Origin: Sediminibacterium sp. KACHI17 | Lineage (GTDB): Bacteria > Bacteroidota > Bacteroidia > Chitinophagales > Chitinophagaceae | DNA length: 64,000 nucleotides | Direction: 5' to 3' | Assembly: GCF_040362915.1 (NCBI RefSeq) | Contig: NZ_AP029612.1 | Coordinates: forward strand, 62,001-126,000 | Shown here: positions 39,299 through 47,844 of the stretch, one piece after another | How positions within the stretch are numbered: the stretch's first letter is position 1 | Layout of the letters: every line of letters begins with the position of its first letter | The notes under the pieces: model-generated | Told to the model about the DNA's origin: nothing | The model's input: the letters and a program-made list of their open reading frames with translations, nothing else | Databases searched by the model: none | Position numbers and translations under genes: made by a program

Positions 39299-39328
39299 AA
39301 AGCCCTACACTTGTTGTGGGGCTTTTTT
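39299..39328 (+). terminator. Intrinsic terminator of yidC
   Basis: AAAGCCCTACA-CTTGT-TGTGGGGCTTTTTT hairpin about 37 bases after yidC. Confidence 0.85.
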
Positions 39329-39374
39329 GTTAATCTTGGCATGGAATTATGTTATAGTATAGTAAATTGTTCGC

Positions 39375-40004
39375 ATGAAAAAGATAATCGGATCGTTGAT
39401 GCTCCTGATATTTTGGTGGAATGCCTCTGCACAACAGCGTGTGGTAGCAGAATGTACGATTACTTATGCCATCAATATCGATGATACCAAAGCCAGTGAT
39501 GATGCCATCGCATCGCTGAAATCGAGCAGTAAAACAGTATTTATCAAAGGAATGAATAGTCGGACAGATCTGAATAGTCCAACTTTTATGCAATCAATGA
39601 TCTATCAGAAAAATACCGGTACAGCTGTGATTCTACGTGAATTCGGTGCGAATAAATTCATGACCAAACTGGATCCTGTAAAGTGGAAAGAAGAAAATAA
39701 GAAATTTGAAGGGATACGTATTGAACCAACTGCTGAGACCAAAACCATTATAGGTTATGAATGTAAAAAAGTAAACTTGATCATGTCTAATGGAAGTACT
39801 TTTTCAGTTTATTATACACCTGCCATAGCTCCGTCTGTAAAAGAATTTGAATACCAGTTTAAAGATATTCCCGGATTAGTATTGGAGTCGGAGAGTATAG
39901 ATGCAGATGGAAATAAGATTCGTTATACTGCGAAACAGATCAATTTTAATCCGGTACCGCCATCAAAATTTGATATACCCACAAGTGGATACAGAATATT
40001 ATAA
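39375..40004 (+). CDS. GLPGLI-like exported protein
   Basis: A 209-residue protein with signal peptide KKIIGSLMLLIFWWNASAQQ. The central IIGYECKKVNLIMSNGS with conserved Cys and Lys, YYTPAIAPS, and FKDIPGLVLESES are the motif series of GLPGLI family proteins, here with IPGLVLE in place of GLPGLIL. It ends with a strand-rich tail. The family is thought to contribute to Bacteroidota cell-envelope functions, possibly manganese homeostasis. Confidence 0.78.
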   Translation: MKKIIGSLMLLIFWWNASAQQRVVAECTITYAINIDDTKASDDAIASLKSSSKTVFIKGMNSRTDLNSPTFMQSMIYQKNTGTAVILREFGANKFMTKLDPVKWKEENKKFEGIRIEPTAETKTIIGYECKKVNLIMSNGSTFSVYYTPAIAPSVKEFEYQFKDIPGLVLESESIDADGNKIRYTAKQINFNPVPPSKFDIPTSGYRIL

Positions 40005-40016
40005 TTGAGAGAAAGA

Positions 40017-40373
40017 TTAACGTTGCGCCGGAGCAGGCGTCTTGAATTTTGGAACCTTTACTTTGAATTTGTAAGGATACACAAAGCTGGTATTCCCGTT
40101 ATCATAACGAAGGATTGAAGAAACCTCAACACCATTTTTTAACGTTGATTGTGTTGTTACGGATGGAGAGTTCTTCAAGTGTAATGAATACTTAAGAGAA
40201 GAATAAGAAGCAGCTTTAGCAGATAAGTGATGCATATTTTTCAATGTATACTTACTTTCTTTTGCTTTCTTTTCAGTGATTCCGGTTAGTGTAAACGCAG
40301 CAAAAGCTATTTGCACACCCGCAATAAAGAGGGCAGCAATCGCTATTTTCTTGATATGTTTACGGACTAGCAT
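40017..40373 (-). CDS. Small exported or membrane-anchored protein
   Basis: A 118-residue product with a basic-hydrophobic start (LVRKHIKKIAIAALFIAGVQ), which is either a signal peptide or a single TM. The rest is basic and Ser-rich (KAKESKYTLKNMHHLSAKAA; SSLKYSLHLKNS), ending with Pro/Lys-rich KVKVPKFKTPAPAQR. No family is recognised. Convergent with the GLPGLI gene, 12 bases apart. Confidence 0.5.
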   Translation of the reverse strand: MLVRKHIKKIAIAALFIAGVQIAFAAFTLTGITEKKAKESKYTLKNMHHLSAKAASYSSLKYSLHLKNSPSVTTQSTLKNGVEVSSILRYDNGNTSFVYPYKFKVKVPKFKTPAPAQR

Positions 40374-40506
40374 TTGGACAAAGGTACTATTTTGTTAAAC
40401 AAAAACACAATTATCATACTATTAAGTTAACGTTTCTGGATAAAAAAAGTTACGGGAAACTTGGAAAAAAGGTTTTTTAAGTCTATTTTAGGTAAACCCA
40501 TTGAAG

Positions 40507-41928
40507 ATGAGAGAAAATCCGTACCGCGAAGACAGAGAAGCCCTCAAAGAACTCCTCCAACAGTACCAGAATCTCAAACAAGGTCGTCACCACAGCTTTA
40601 TTGAAGAAGATGCTTTTGAACGTATTATAGATTATTACGATGAGAAAGATGATATCAATGAAGCACTTGAGGCTGCTGATATCGGTTTGGAGCAGTATCC
40701 TTATTCTTCTCAATTAATGATCAAAAAAGCAGATTTATTGCTTGCATCTCGTAAGTACAGGGAGGCGTTGGATGTATTGGAGAATGCCGAACTATACGAT
40801 AGCAGCGATATTAACCTCTATATTTTAAAAACAGACGCCTACCTGGCCCTAGACCAGCAACCCAGGGCTGTGGAGCTATTGGAAGCGGCATTGAGCATGT
40901 TTGAAGGGGAGGAGCGCCTGGATCTGTTATTCGAATTGGCAGATGTCTACGACGATTATGAAGAGTTTGATAAGGTTTTTGATTGCTTAAAACTTATCCT
41001 GGAAGAAGATCCTTCTAATGAAGAAGCCTTATACAAGATCTGTTTTTGGACTGATTTTACCGGCCGGAATGAAGAAAGCATTCGACTGCACCAGCAAATC
41101 ATTGAAGAGCAGCCTTTCAGTGAATTGGCATGGTTTAACCTGGCTGCCGCTTATCAGGGCTTAAAATTGTATGAGAAAGCGATCGATGCTTATCAGTACG
41201 CCGTGGCCATTGATGAAAAGTTTGATTATGCCTACCGAAATATGGGGGATGCATATCTACGCTTACGAAAATATAAGGAAGCCATTGATGTACTGGAAAA
41301 AGTCTTAGAGCTAACACGTCCGGAAGATGTGATCTACGAAGCGATTGGACATTGTTACCATAGAATGGGTAATTATGCTCAGGCCAGATTTCATTATAAA
41401 AAAGCAGTTCACCTGAATCCTGATGATAGCAAACTGCATTATAAAATAGCAGTAACATATATGCTGGAAGAACAATGGCAAAGCGCCGTTAAGCAACTGG
41501 AACTGGCCATGCGTATCCATCGTTCGATTCCGGAGTATAATCTGGCCATGGGTGAGTGTAAAATGAATTTGAACCAGTTTAAAGACGCTATTCAATATTT
41601 CGGTACTGTTGTTCGTCAGAAAACCAAAAATGTAGCCGGTTGGGAAGCGCTGATACGCTGCCTGATCAAAGCCGGTTTTCATGAAGAAGCCATTGAACAA
41701 TGTATAGCAGCGGCTAAAGCCACAGATGACAAACCGATCTTTTTATTTTACCAAAGTGCGATGTTATTCATTCTGGGTAAATCCAAAGAAGGATTGTTGA
41801 AGCTGGAAGCAGCAATGGAGAAAGCGCCGCGTTCGTTGAAAAAATTTATTGAAATCAACCCTTCCATTTTACAGAACAATCAGGTGGTGGATCTGGTCGC
41901 CCGTTACAAGAAGGGGAAAAAAATATAA
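40507..41928 (+). CDS. Tetratricopeptide-repeat protein
   Basis: A 473-residue cytoplasmic solenoid. At least nine TPR units are readable, e.g. AWFNLAAAYQGLKLYEKAID, AYRNMGDAYLRLRKYKEAID, AIGHCYHRMGNYAQARFHYK, and KIAVTYMLEEQWQSAVKQLE. Each 34-residue unit keeps Gly/Ala at positions 8 and 20 and Pro late. The start at 40507 is an ATG two codons after an alternative TTG at 40501. There is no signal peptide. Role: protein scaffold; no partner is indicated. Confidence 0.88.
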   Translation: MRENPYREDREALKELLQQYQNLKQGRHHSFIEEDAFERIIDYYDEKDDINEALEAADIGLEQYPYSSQLMIKKADLLLASRKYREALDVLENAELYDSSDINLYILKTDAYLALDQQPRAVELLEAALSMFEGEERLDLLFELADVYDDYEEFDKVFDCLKLILEEDPSNEEALYKICFWTDFTGRNEESIRLHQQIIEEQPFSELAWFNLAAAYQGLKLYEKAIDAYQYAVAIDEKFDYAYRNMGDAYLRLRKYKEAIDVLEKVLELTRPEDVIYEAIGHCYHRMGNYAQARFHYKKAVHLNPDDSKLHYKIAVTYMLEEQWQSAVKQLELAMRIHRSIPEYNLAMGECKMNLNQFKDAIQYFGTVVRQKTKNVAGWEALIRCLIKAGFHEEAIEQCIAAAKATDDKPIFLFYQSAMLFILGKSKEGLLKLEAAMEKAPRSLKKFIEINPSILQNNQVVDLVARYKKGKKI

Positions 41929-41982
41929 CCCGACTAATCCTCTTCTAATTCTTTAACGGATGCTTAAATGAGCTGTTTAGCT

Positions 41983-41990
41983 TATTTTTG
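41983..41990 (+). promoter_or_regulatory. -7 box of comA-aroE
   Basis: TATTTTTG agrees fully with TAnnTTTG and lies 21 bases upstream of the comA ATG. Confidence 0.6.
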
Positions 41991-42010
41991 CGTGCGAAAA
42001 AACAACCTTC

Positions 42011-42775
42011 ATGAATTTTAACCTTTCTCAGATACCTGTAAGAACACAGCAACCCCGTACATCAGGCTTAACCATGGTCATGGATAAAGGACTTAGCATC
42101 AATGAGGTCCATAATTTCATGAGCGTGGGCAGACCGCATGTAGATATTGTGAAGTTAGGATTTGGTACTTCTTTTGTTACCCCCAATCTACGTGAGAAAA
42201 TAGAAGTATACCATTCTTACAATATGCCCATTTATTTTGGTGGTACTCTATTTGAAGCCTTCTTGATCAGAAATCAATTCGAAGATTATATCAGTGTTTG
42301 TAAAGATTATGGTATCAAGTACATGGAAGTGAGTGATGGCTCTATTAGTATTCCGCATGCTGAAAAATGTGGTTATATCGAAAAGCTTACGCAATACGGT
42401 ACCGTATTAAGTGAGGTGGGAAGTAAAGATGCTGCACATATCATCCCTCCTTATAAATGGATCGAACTGATGCGTGCTGAATTGGAAGCAGGATCTTCTT
42501 ATGTTATTGCCGAAGCGCGTGAAGCAGGTAATGTCGGTATTTACAGAGGTAGTGGTGAAGTAAGAGAAGGTCTGGTTCAGGAAATTCTTACTCAGATACC
42601 TGAAGAAAAAATCATTTGGGAAGCACCTCAGAAAGCACAACAACTTTATTTTCTGGAACTGATTGGTTGTAACGTAAACCTTGGAAACATAGCGCCTCAT
42701 GAAATTCTTGCATTGGAAGCTATGCGTATCGGTTTGCGTGGAGACACTTTTGAATTGTATCTGAACAAGCTCTGA
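42011..42775 (+). CDS. comA: Phosphosulfolactate synthase-like protein (ComA family)
   Basis: ComA adds sulfite to phosphoenolpyruvate to give (2R)-phospho-3-sulfolactate. The 254-residue TIM-barrel-like product has VDIVKLGFGTSFVTP, FGGTLFEAFLIRNQ, GIKYMEVSDGSISIP, YVIAEAREAGNVGIYR and LGNIAPHEILALEAMRIG, all matching the family. In archaea it opens coenzyme M synthesis; in Bacteroidota it could serve sulfonate or sulfonolipid production, or a different reaction. It is immediately upstream of aroE, separated by three bases, and should be co-transcribed. Confidence 0.85.
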   Translation: MNFNLSQIPVRTQQPRTSGLTMVMDKGLSINEVHNFMSVGRPHVDIVKLGFGTSFVTPNLREKIEVYHSYNMPIYFGGTLFEAFLIRNQFEDYISVCKDYGIKYMEVSDGSISIPHAEKCGYIEKLTQYGTVLSEVGSKDAAHIIPPYKWIELMRAELEAGSSYVIAEAREAGNVGIYRGSGEVREGLVQEILTQIPEEKIIWEAPQKAQQLYFLELIGCNVNLGNIAPHEILALEAMRIGLRGDTFELYLNKL

Positions 42776-42778
42776 TCC

Positions 42779-43510
42779 ATGAAACGCTATGGCCTGATCG
42801 GGTATCCACTGACACATTCATTCTCTCAAAAATATTTTACTGAAAAATTTTTGAGAGAAGCATTGAATGATCATGTCTACGAGAATTTTCCGATTCAGGA
42901 AATTTCAGCATTGAAAGATGTCCTCACTTCGAACCATGATCTTTTCGGGTTGAATGTGACCATTCCCTACAAAAAGGAAGTACTGGATTATTTAGATGAA
43001 TGTTCGCCCGCAGTAGCAGCGATGGGCGCTTGCAATTGCATCAAAATAGTTGAAGGGAAATTATTAGGATTCAATACAGACGTGATCGGTTTTGAACGTT
43101 CATTACGTCCATTCCTAAAACCCGAACACACTGCAGCATTGATCCTTGGTACCGGTGGCGCTGCCGTTGCTGTTGCATATGTGATGGATCAGTTAGGTAT
43201 TCAATATCAGTATGTATCCAGACAAAAAACACCTAACAGTATTACTTACGCTGAGATCGACCAGCAAACTATAACAGATCATTCACTCATCATCAATACT
43301 ACTCCTCTCGGGATGTATCCGGCGGTCAATGATTGTCCACCATTGCCTTATGAACACCTTACCTCAAAACACCATTGTTTTGATCTGATCTATAATCCCG
43401 CTGAAACATTGTTTCTTCAAAAAGCAGCTGCACAAAATGCTACTGTTCAAAATGGTGCAGAAATGCTTATCATTCAGGCAGAAGAAAGTTGGCTTATCTG
43501 GAATCTGTAA
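42779..43510 (+). CDS. aroE: Shikimate dehydrogenase
   Basis: Reduces 3-dehydroshikimate with NADPH in aromatic amino acid synthesis. The 243-residue length is at the short end of the usual 245-290, common in Bacteroidota. Substrate-binding elements HSFSQKYF, GLNVTIPYKKEV (catalytic Lys) and GFNTDVIGFE (Asp) are intact, as is LGTGGAAVAVA for NADPH. The NTTPLGMYP stretch and the C-terminal NGAEMLIIQAEESW are typical. Co-transcribed with comA. Confidence 0.95.
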   Translation: MKRYGLIGYPLTHSFSQKYFTEKFLREALNDHVYENFPIQEISALKDVLTSNHDLFGLNVTIPYKKEVLDYLDECSPAVAAMGACNCIKIVEGKLLGFNTDVIGFERSLRPFLKPEHTAALILGTGGAAVAVAYVMDQLGIQYQYVSRQKTPNSITYAEIDQQTITDHSLIINTTPLGMYPAVNDCPPLPYEHLTSKHHCFDLIYNPAETLFLQKAAAQNATVQNGAEMLIIQAEESWLIWNL

Positions 43511-43514
43511 AAGA

Positions 43515-46217
43515 TCATTCTGTTACTTGAATGATTCCTTTAAGTCTGATATCTCTTGAAGAAGATCCGATCATGATCCTAAAATTCCCCGGTTCAACTA
43601 TTCTTTGTAAAGAGAGATCGGTCATCATCAATAATTCCGGCGTGATCAAAAAACGAACTTGTTTGGTTTCACCTGCTTTTAGGTGTATTCGCTGAAATCC
43701 TTTTAATTCCATAACAGGTCTTACTACAGAAGATAAAAGATCGCGTATATACAATTGAACCACTTCATCTCCGTCTCTTGCACCACTATTGGTAACAGAA
43801 CAAGTTACCCAGACACTATCTGATCGCTTGATCCTTTCTCTTTCGAAAAACAGATTCGTATAAGTAAACTGTGTATAGCTTAAGCCATATCCGAATGGGA
43901 ATAGGGGAAGCCCTGTTAAGTTGATATAATCATCACCTCGTCCTGTGGGTGTGTGATTATAAACCAATGGTAGCTGGGCTTCTGCGATCGGGAAAGTGAT
44001 AGGTAATTTCCCTGATGGATTATAGTCACCCAAAAGAATTGCAGCTATGGCATGTCCACCTTGCTCTCCCGGATACCAGGTTTGTAAAACAGCATCTGTT
44101 TTATCCAACCAATTGTTCATCGTAATTGCACTGCCACCGGTTAATACTACAATGATCTTCTTTCCGGTAGCTGCGATACTTTGTATCAATGCTTCCTGAT
44201 AACCGGGTAATTGTAAAGAAGCACGATCACGAAACTCTCCTTCTTCAATGCCAGCTGAGATCACAACGATATCTGCTTTTTTCGCCAGTTCAACGGCTTT
44301 TTGTATTTGTATTTCATGATCATCAATCACCCCATGATTCCATATCAATCGAATATGTGCATTGCCATTTGATTCTTTGAATTCAATCGTGATCGAATAA
44401 ACACTGTCTTTTTGGAATGATACTTCATGCAATATTGTATGATAGCTCTGTTTATCCCACTGATCGATCACTAACTGATGATTAATGTATAAACGAAATC
44501 CATCATTGCCTTCTAATCCAATTTTATATTGACCTGTTGTAGGGGCAGTGAGTAAACCCGTCCATCGTACACTATAAAAATCAACAGATAAACTTGTATC
44601 AGGTCCATAAAGCGTCCAGTGAAAATCAATGTTGCGATCGGTTCTTTCAATCGTAGGATGACCTTTCAGATCTATGTTATTGAAATAACTCGCCAATAAA
44701 CCTATTTGCGTTTTATTTTCTTTATCTCGATGGTGGAGTACACTATCCGGAATGGCGACAGTGCTTGCCTGTATTCTTGGTACCCCTGCAGCATATGCGA
44801 TCTCAGCTTTTGGTAGCAGTTGCTGCAGGCCTTTTAGTAAGGATACTTTTTCTGATCCATTACCACTGTAGCCACCTAATCTAGCTTCGGTTGCGTCTTG
44901 TCCGATAAGGGCTATTTTCTTAATATTTTTATCGAGTGGTAAAACCGATCCTTTGTTTTTCAACAATACGATCGACTCGAGTGCAGCTTGTTTGGCCAGT
45001 AACTGATGTTCTTTTTTAAAGCTAGTATCGGCAGCTTTGGTTTCATCAATGTATGGCTGATCAAATAATCCTAATTCAAACTTAGCGGTCAATACCCTGC
45101 TAACGGCATCATCAATTCTTGCTTGTGCGATCTGGTGATTTAAAAAGGGCGAAATGAATAATCGATGATGTTCATGTTGTGTTTGAAATATTACATCCAA
45201 TCCATTAGTAATGGCAGCATTGCCTGCATCAGCATAATCTTTGGCGGTATAGTGCAACACATTAGCGCCTCCAACAGCACTGGCATCGGAGATGACAAAA
45301 CCTTTAAAACCCCATTTATTTTTGAGCGTTGTAGTAAGTAAATTGTAATGAGCGGTTGCCGGACTTCCATCCACTGAGTTATATGCCGTCATGATAGATC
45401 TGGCACCTGCTTTATGGATAGCAGCAATAAAAGGAGGGAAGTGGATATCCATTAAAGCTCTTTCATTTAGGTAAATGGGGTAGCTGTCTCTTCCCCCATC
45501 ACCAACATTTGCAATAAAATGTTTGGGTGTGGTGATGATATTTTTCTTTTCAAATGATTGAATGAAAGCCACACCCATAGCTGAAGTAAGGAAAGGATCT
45601 TCACCATAAGTTTCTTCTGTTCGTCCCCAGCGAACATCGGTCGCGATATTGATCACAGGTGAAAGAACTTGTCTGATACCCCTTATAGATGCTTCCTTCG
45701 CGATAGCATCTGCCACCTGTTCCATCAGTTTTGTATTCCATGTAGCGGACAGACCGATACTTTGAGGGAATACGGTAGCCCCCTCTCTTACAAGGCCATG
45801 TAATGCTTCATCAAAAGGAATGATCGGGATACCCAGTCTCGTTTCTTCAACAAAGAATTGTTGAATGCGATTGATCTTCTTTGCAAGACTCAATGCATTT
45901 TCTTTTGTATCGTATTGGAGTATTTGTTCTGCAGCATTCTTTTCATCAGCAACACCGGCGCTTACCTGGAAGCCGAATAGACCAGTTTTGTATGTTGTCT
46001 CTTCTCCCTTTTTGATCGAGCCCGGTATCATAAAGAGTTGGAAAAATTTTTCTTCCATTGTCATCCGCGACAATAGATCTTTCACTCTTTCCTGTGTAGG
46101 TAATGTTTTATCCTTATAGGGGATGACTGATTGCGCAGATAATGATGCAACGCTGATTAGTGAAATACAACCAGTAATGATCCAACAGTATAACGATAAA
46201 AAAGAGGGTTTGACCAT
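43515..46217 (-). CDS. Glycoside hydrolase family 3 beta-glucosidase/xylosidase with PA14 domain
   Basis: An exported 900-residue GH3 enzyme. The start is placed at 46217 (signal peptide ending SVASLSAQ); the in-frame ATG at 46298 would overlap the upstream thioesterase gene. N-terminal domain: TYGEDPFLTS, PKHFIANVG and KGFVISDASAVGG, in which the nucleophile Asp stands in SDA rather than the commoner SDW. A PA14 insertion (SYFNNIDLKGHP; GLEGNDGFRLYINHQ) lies in the second domain, and the end is a fibronectin III-like module (GDEVVQLYIRDLLSSVVRPV). It should cleave beta-linked glucosides or xylosides; the exact sugar is uncertain. Confidence 0.92.
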   Translation of the reverse strand: MVKPSFLSLYCWIITGCISLISVASLSAQSVIPYKDKTLPTQERVKDLLSRMTMEEKFFQLFMIPGSIKKGEETTYKTGLFGFQVSAGVADEKNAAEQILQYDTKENALSLAKKINRIQQFFVEETRLGIPIIPFDEALHGLVREGATVFPQSIGLSATWNTKLMEQVADAIAKEASIRGIRQVLSPVINIATDVRWGRTEETYGEDPFLTSAMGVAFIQSFEKKNIITTPKHFIANVGDGGRDSYPIYLNERALMDIHFPPFIAAIHKAGARSIMTAYNSVDGSPATAHYNLLTTTLKNKWGFKGFVISDASAVGGANVLHYTAKDYADAGNAAITNGLDVIFQTQHEHHRLFISPFLNHQIAQARIDDAVSRVLTAKFELGLFDQPYIDETKAADTSFKKEHQLLAKQAALESIVLLKNKGSVLPLDKNIKKIALIGQDATEARLGGYSGNGSEKVSLLKGLQQLLPKAEIAYAAGVPRIQASTVAIPDSVLHHRDKENKTQIGLLASYFNNIDLKGHPTIERTDRNIDFHWTLYGPDTSLSVDFYSVRWTGLLTAPTTGQYKIGLEGNDGFRLYINHQLVIDQWDKQSYHTILHEVSFQKDSVYSITIEFKESNGNAHIRLIWNHGVIDDHEIQIQKAVELAKKADIVVISAGIEEGEFRDRASLQLPGYQEALIQSIAATGKKIIVVLTGGSAITMNNWLDKTDAVLQTWYPGEQGGHAIAAILLGDYNPSGKLPITFPIAEAQLPLVYNHTPTGRGDDYINLTGLPLFPFGYGLSYTQFTYTNLFFERERIKRSDSVWVTCSVTNSGARDGDEVVQLYIRDLLSSVVRPVMELKGFQRIHLKAGETKQVRFLITPELLMMTDLSLQRIVEPGNFRIMIGSSSRDIRLKGIIQVTE

Positions 46218-46230
46218 ATCCCGATTGGAT

Positions 46231-46665
46231 TTAATGGGAAAGTAGTTTTTGTATGGCATCTTCCGGAACGGCAGTTTTTTTCTTTGCTGTATAATCATAA
46301 CAGATCATACCGGTTTTCGCTTTGCCGGCTAAAACGGGGCCATCTGATTGTAATACTTCCAGTTTATAAAATAGGTCAAATCCCAGTTTATCAAAATCCG
46401 CCGCACAAACTGAAATTCTTATCAAATCTCCATGGTTAAGTTCCTTTTTATATTCCAATGCCACATCTGCCATTATCAGTCCAACTCCTGCAAAAGAAAG
46501 TTCTCCGTATCCATGCTTCATTAAAAACTGTTGTCTGGCTTCATGTATCAACGCAAGAAAAACATCATTTCCTACGTGTCCGCCATAATTCAAATCTGTA
46601 ATACGGATCTTGATTTCTGTACTGAAATGAAACTGATCGGGTAACTCTATTTTGATACGATTCAT
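46231..46665 (-). CDS. Acyl-CoA thioesterase, hotdog fold
   Basis: A 144-residue 4-hydroxybenzoyl-CoA thioesterase-like protein. ITDLNYGGHVGNDVFLALIHEARQQFL has the Asp-containing loop and the long hotdog helix. VALEYKKELNHGDLIRISV and GMICYDYTAKK complete the fold. It overlaps rdgB by four bases (start codon at 46665, rdgB stop at 46662), which implies coupled translation. Substrate unknown. Confidence 0.85.
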   Translation of the reverse strand: MNRIKIELPDQFHFSTEIKIRITDLNYGGHVGNDVFLALIHEARQQFLMKHGYGELSFAGVGLIMADVALEYKKELNHGDLIRISVCAADFDKLGFDLFYKLEVLQSDGPVLAGKAKTGMICYDYTAKKKTAVPEDAIQKLLSH

Positions 46666-47249
46666 AGTACTGGTTGTTGTTGTAAAAACTCAATCAATTG
46701 TGCGATGGCTTTTTTCCGATGGCTATATTGATTTTTCTCTTCCATGCTCATTTCTGCAAAAGTTTTAGTACTGCCAGCAGGAATAAAAATAGGGTCATAT
46801 CCAAAACCACTATCTCCTTTTTGGGTAGATATAATGTGGCCTTCACAAATACCTTCAAACTGATATTCTTTTCCTTCCCAGATCAGTGAAACAACCGTGC
46901 GGAATCGAGCTGTTCTTAATGGATTATTGCCCAGGTTTAATAAGAGCTTATCAATGTTAGCCTGAAAATTTTTCGATTCACCGGCGTACCTGGCACTCTT
47001 AACTCCAGGTTCGCCATTTAAAGCATCTACCTCTAGCCCGGTATCTTCACTAAAAGTATTTTGGCCGGTAAGTTGATAAATCACGGATGACTTTTCTCTT
47101 GCGTTGGCTTCCAGTGTGTCATGTGGTTCAGGAATATCGATATCAATTCCTGCATCTTTCAACGTGACCACGCGAATATTTTTTCCGATGATCGTATTGA
47201 CCTCATCAACTTTATGTTGATTATTTGTAGCAAAAACAAGTAGGTGCAT
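46662..47249 (-). CDS. rdgB: XTP/dITP diphosphatase
   Basis: Removes non-canonical purine nucleotides (ITP, XTP) from the pool. The 195-residue HAM1/RdgB product starts with LVFATNNQHKVDEVNTII, then SEDTGLEVDALNGEPGVKSA (catalytic Asp, and the Tyr-Ala-Gly to follow) and GDSGFGYDPIFIPAG. All key residues are intact. It lies one base from the upstream orphan gene and overlaps the downstream thioesterase. Confidence 0.96.
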   Translation of the reverse strand: MHLLVFATNNQHKVDEVNTIIGKNIRVVTLKDAGIDIDIPEPHDTLEANAREKSSVIYQLTGQNTFSEDTGLEVDALNGEPGVKSARYAGESKNFQANIDKLLLNLGNNPLRTARFRTVVSLIWEGKEYQFEGICEGHIISTQKGDSGFGYDPIFIPAGSTKTFAEMSMEEKNQYSHRKKAIAQLIEFLQQQPVL

Positions 47250-47250
47250 A

Positions 47251-47781
47251 TTATAAATTGAACATGTTTTTCAGACTCAACCAGAGTTTACTTTTTTCAA
47301 GTTTTGCTTCACGGGTATCTCCCATCATAGTATGGAGGGGAGGGGCACATAAAATGCTACATTGATCATATGCTTGAACCTGATAGAAGGGTAATCTAAA
47401 GGGCATTTGAATCGCCGAAGCTTCAATATCAAACAGGATCATATATTTCGGAGTCAGCCATTCTTTGATCTCTGTGTAGGAGAGTTGATGTGTAGACAGA
47501 TTTACAATAGCAACATCACCCAGATTTAACTTGCAGGCGGTGAGTATGGCGGATAAAAATTGCAGAGCATGGTCGTTCAAAAAAACGGCCTCTTTTTCGG
47601 CTACTAGAATGGTGATCTTTTTTTGATTATTTCCCAAAAATTCAGGCTCTTTTGGAGCTGAATCCACCTTTTTTTTCTCAATTTTATTAGCAACAGATGG
47701 TTCATTTACAATGACCAAATGATTCTTGTACAGGTCAGGTAGCACGAAATCAGGTAGTATCGGAGAATTTGGTTCGGTCAT
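47251..47781 (-). CDS. Unknown protein, possible HolD (DNA polymerase III psi)-like
   Basis: A 176-residue cytoplasmic protein without signal peptide. After a proline-rich first third it shows KKITILVAEKEAVFLNDHAL, a hydrophobic strand-helix alternation, and ends CAPPLHTMMGD...EKSKLWLSLKNMF. The end resembles the HolD/psi family pattern of Pro-Ala-L, D, K-x-x-LW, but similarity is weak and I infer it only. It lies one base ahead of rdgB. ATG at 47781 is the first in frame. Confidence 0.5.
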   Translation of the reverse strand: MTEPNSPILPDFVLPDLYKNHLVIVNEPSVANKIEKKKVDSAPKEPEFLGNNQKKITILVAEKEAVFLNDHALQFLSAILTACKLNLGDVAIVNLSTHQLSYTEIKEWLTPKYMILFDIEASAIQMPFRLPFYQVQAYDQCSILCAPPLHTMMGDTREAKLEKSKLWLSLKNMFNL

Positions 47782-47798
47782 TAGGTAAATATTAACAG

Positions 47799-47828
47799 TT
47801 GTTAGTTTTCTTTTTTTTCGTTTCTTTG
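47799..47828 (+). promoter_or_regulatory. Promoter of ilvE
   Basis: TTG (47799-47801), 19 bases, then TTTCTTTG (47821-47828): the -33/-7 spacing of Bacteroidota promoters with a single mismatch to TAnnTTTG. The ATG follows after 16 bases. Confidence 0.6.
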
Positions 47829-47844
47829 CGCCAAATATAGAATT

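Noticed and set aside
46218..46298. N-terminal extension of the GH3 gene
   Set aside because: It would overlap the thioesterase gene and put 27 polar residues before the signal peptide.
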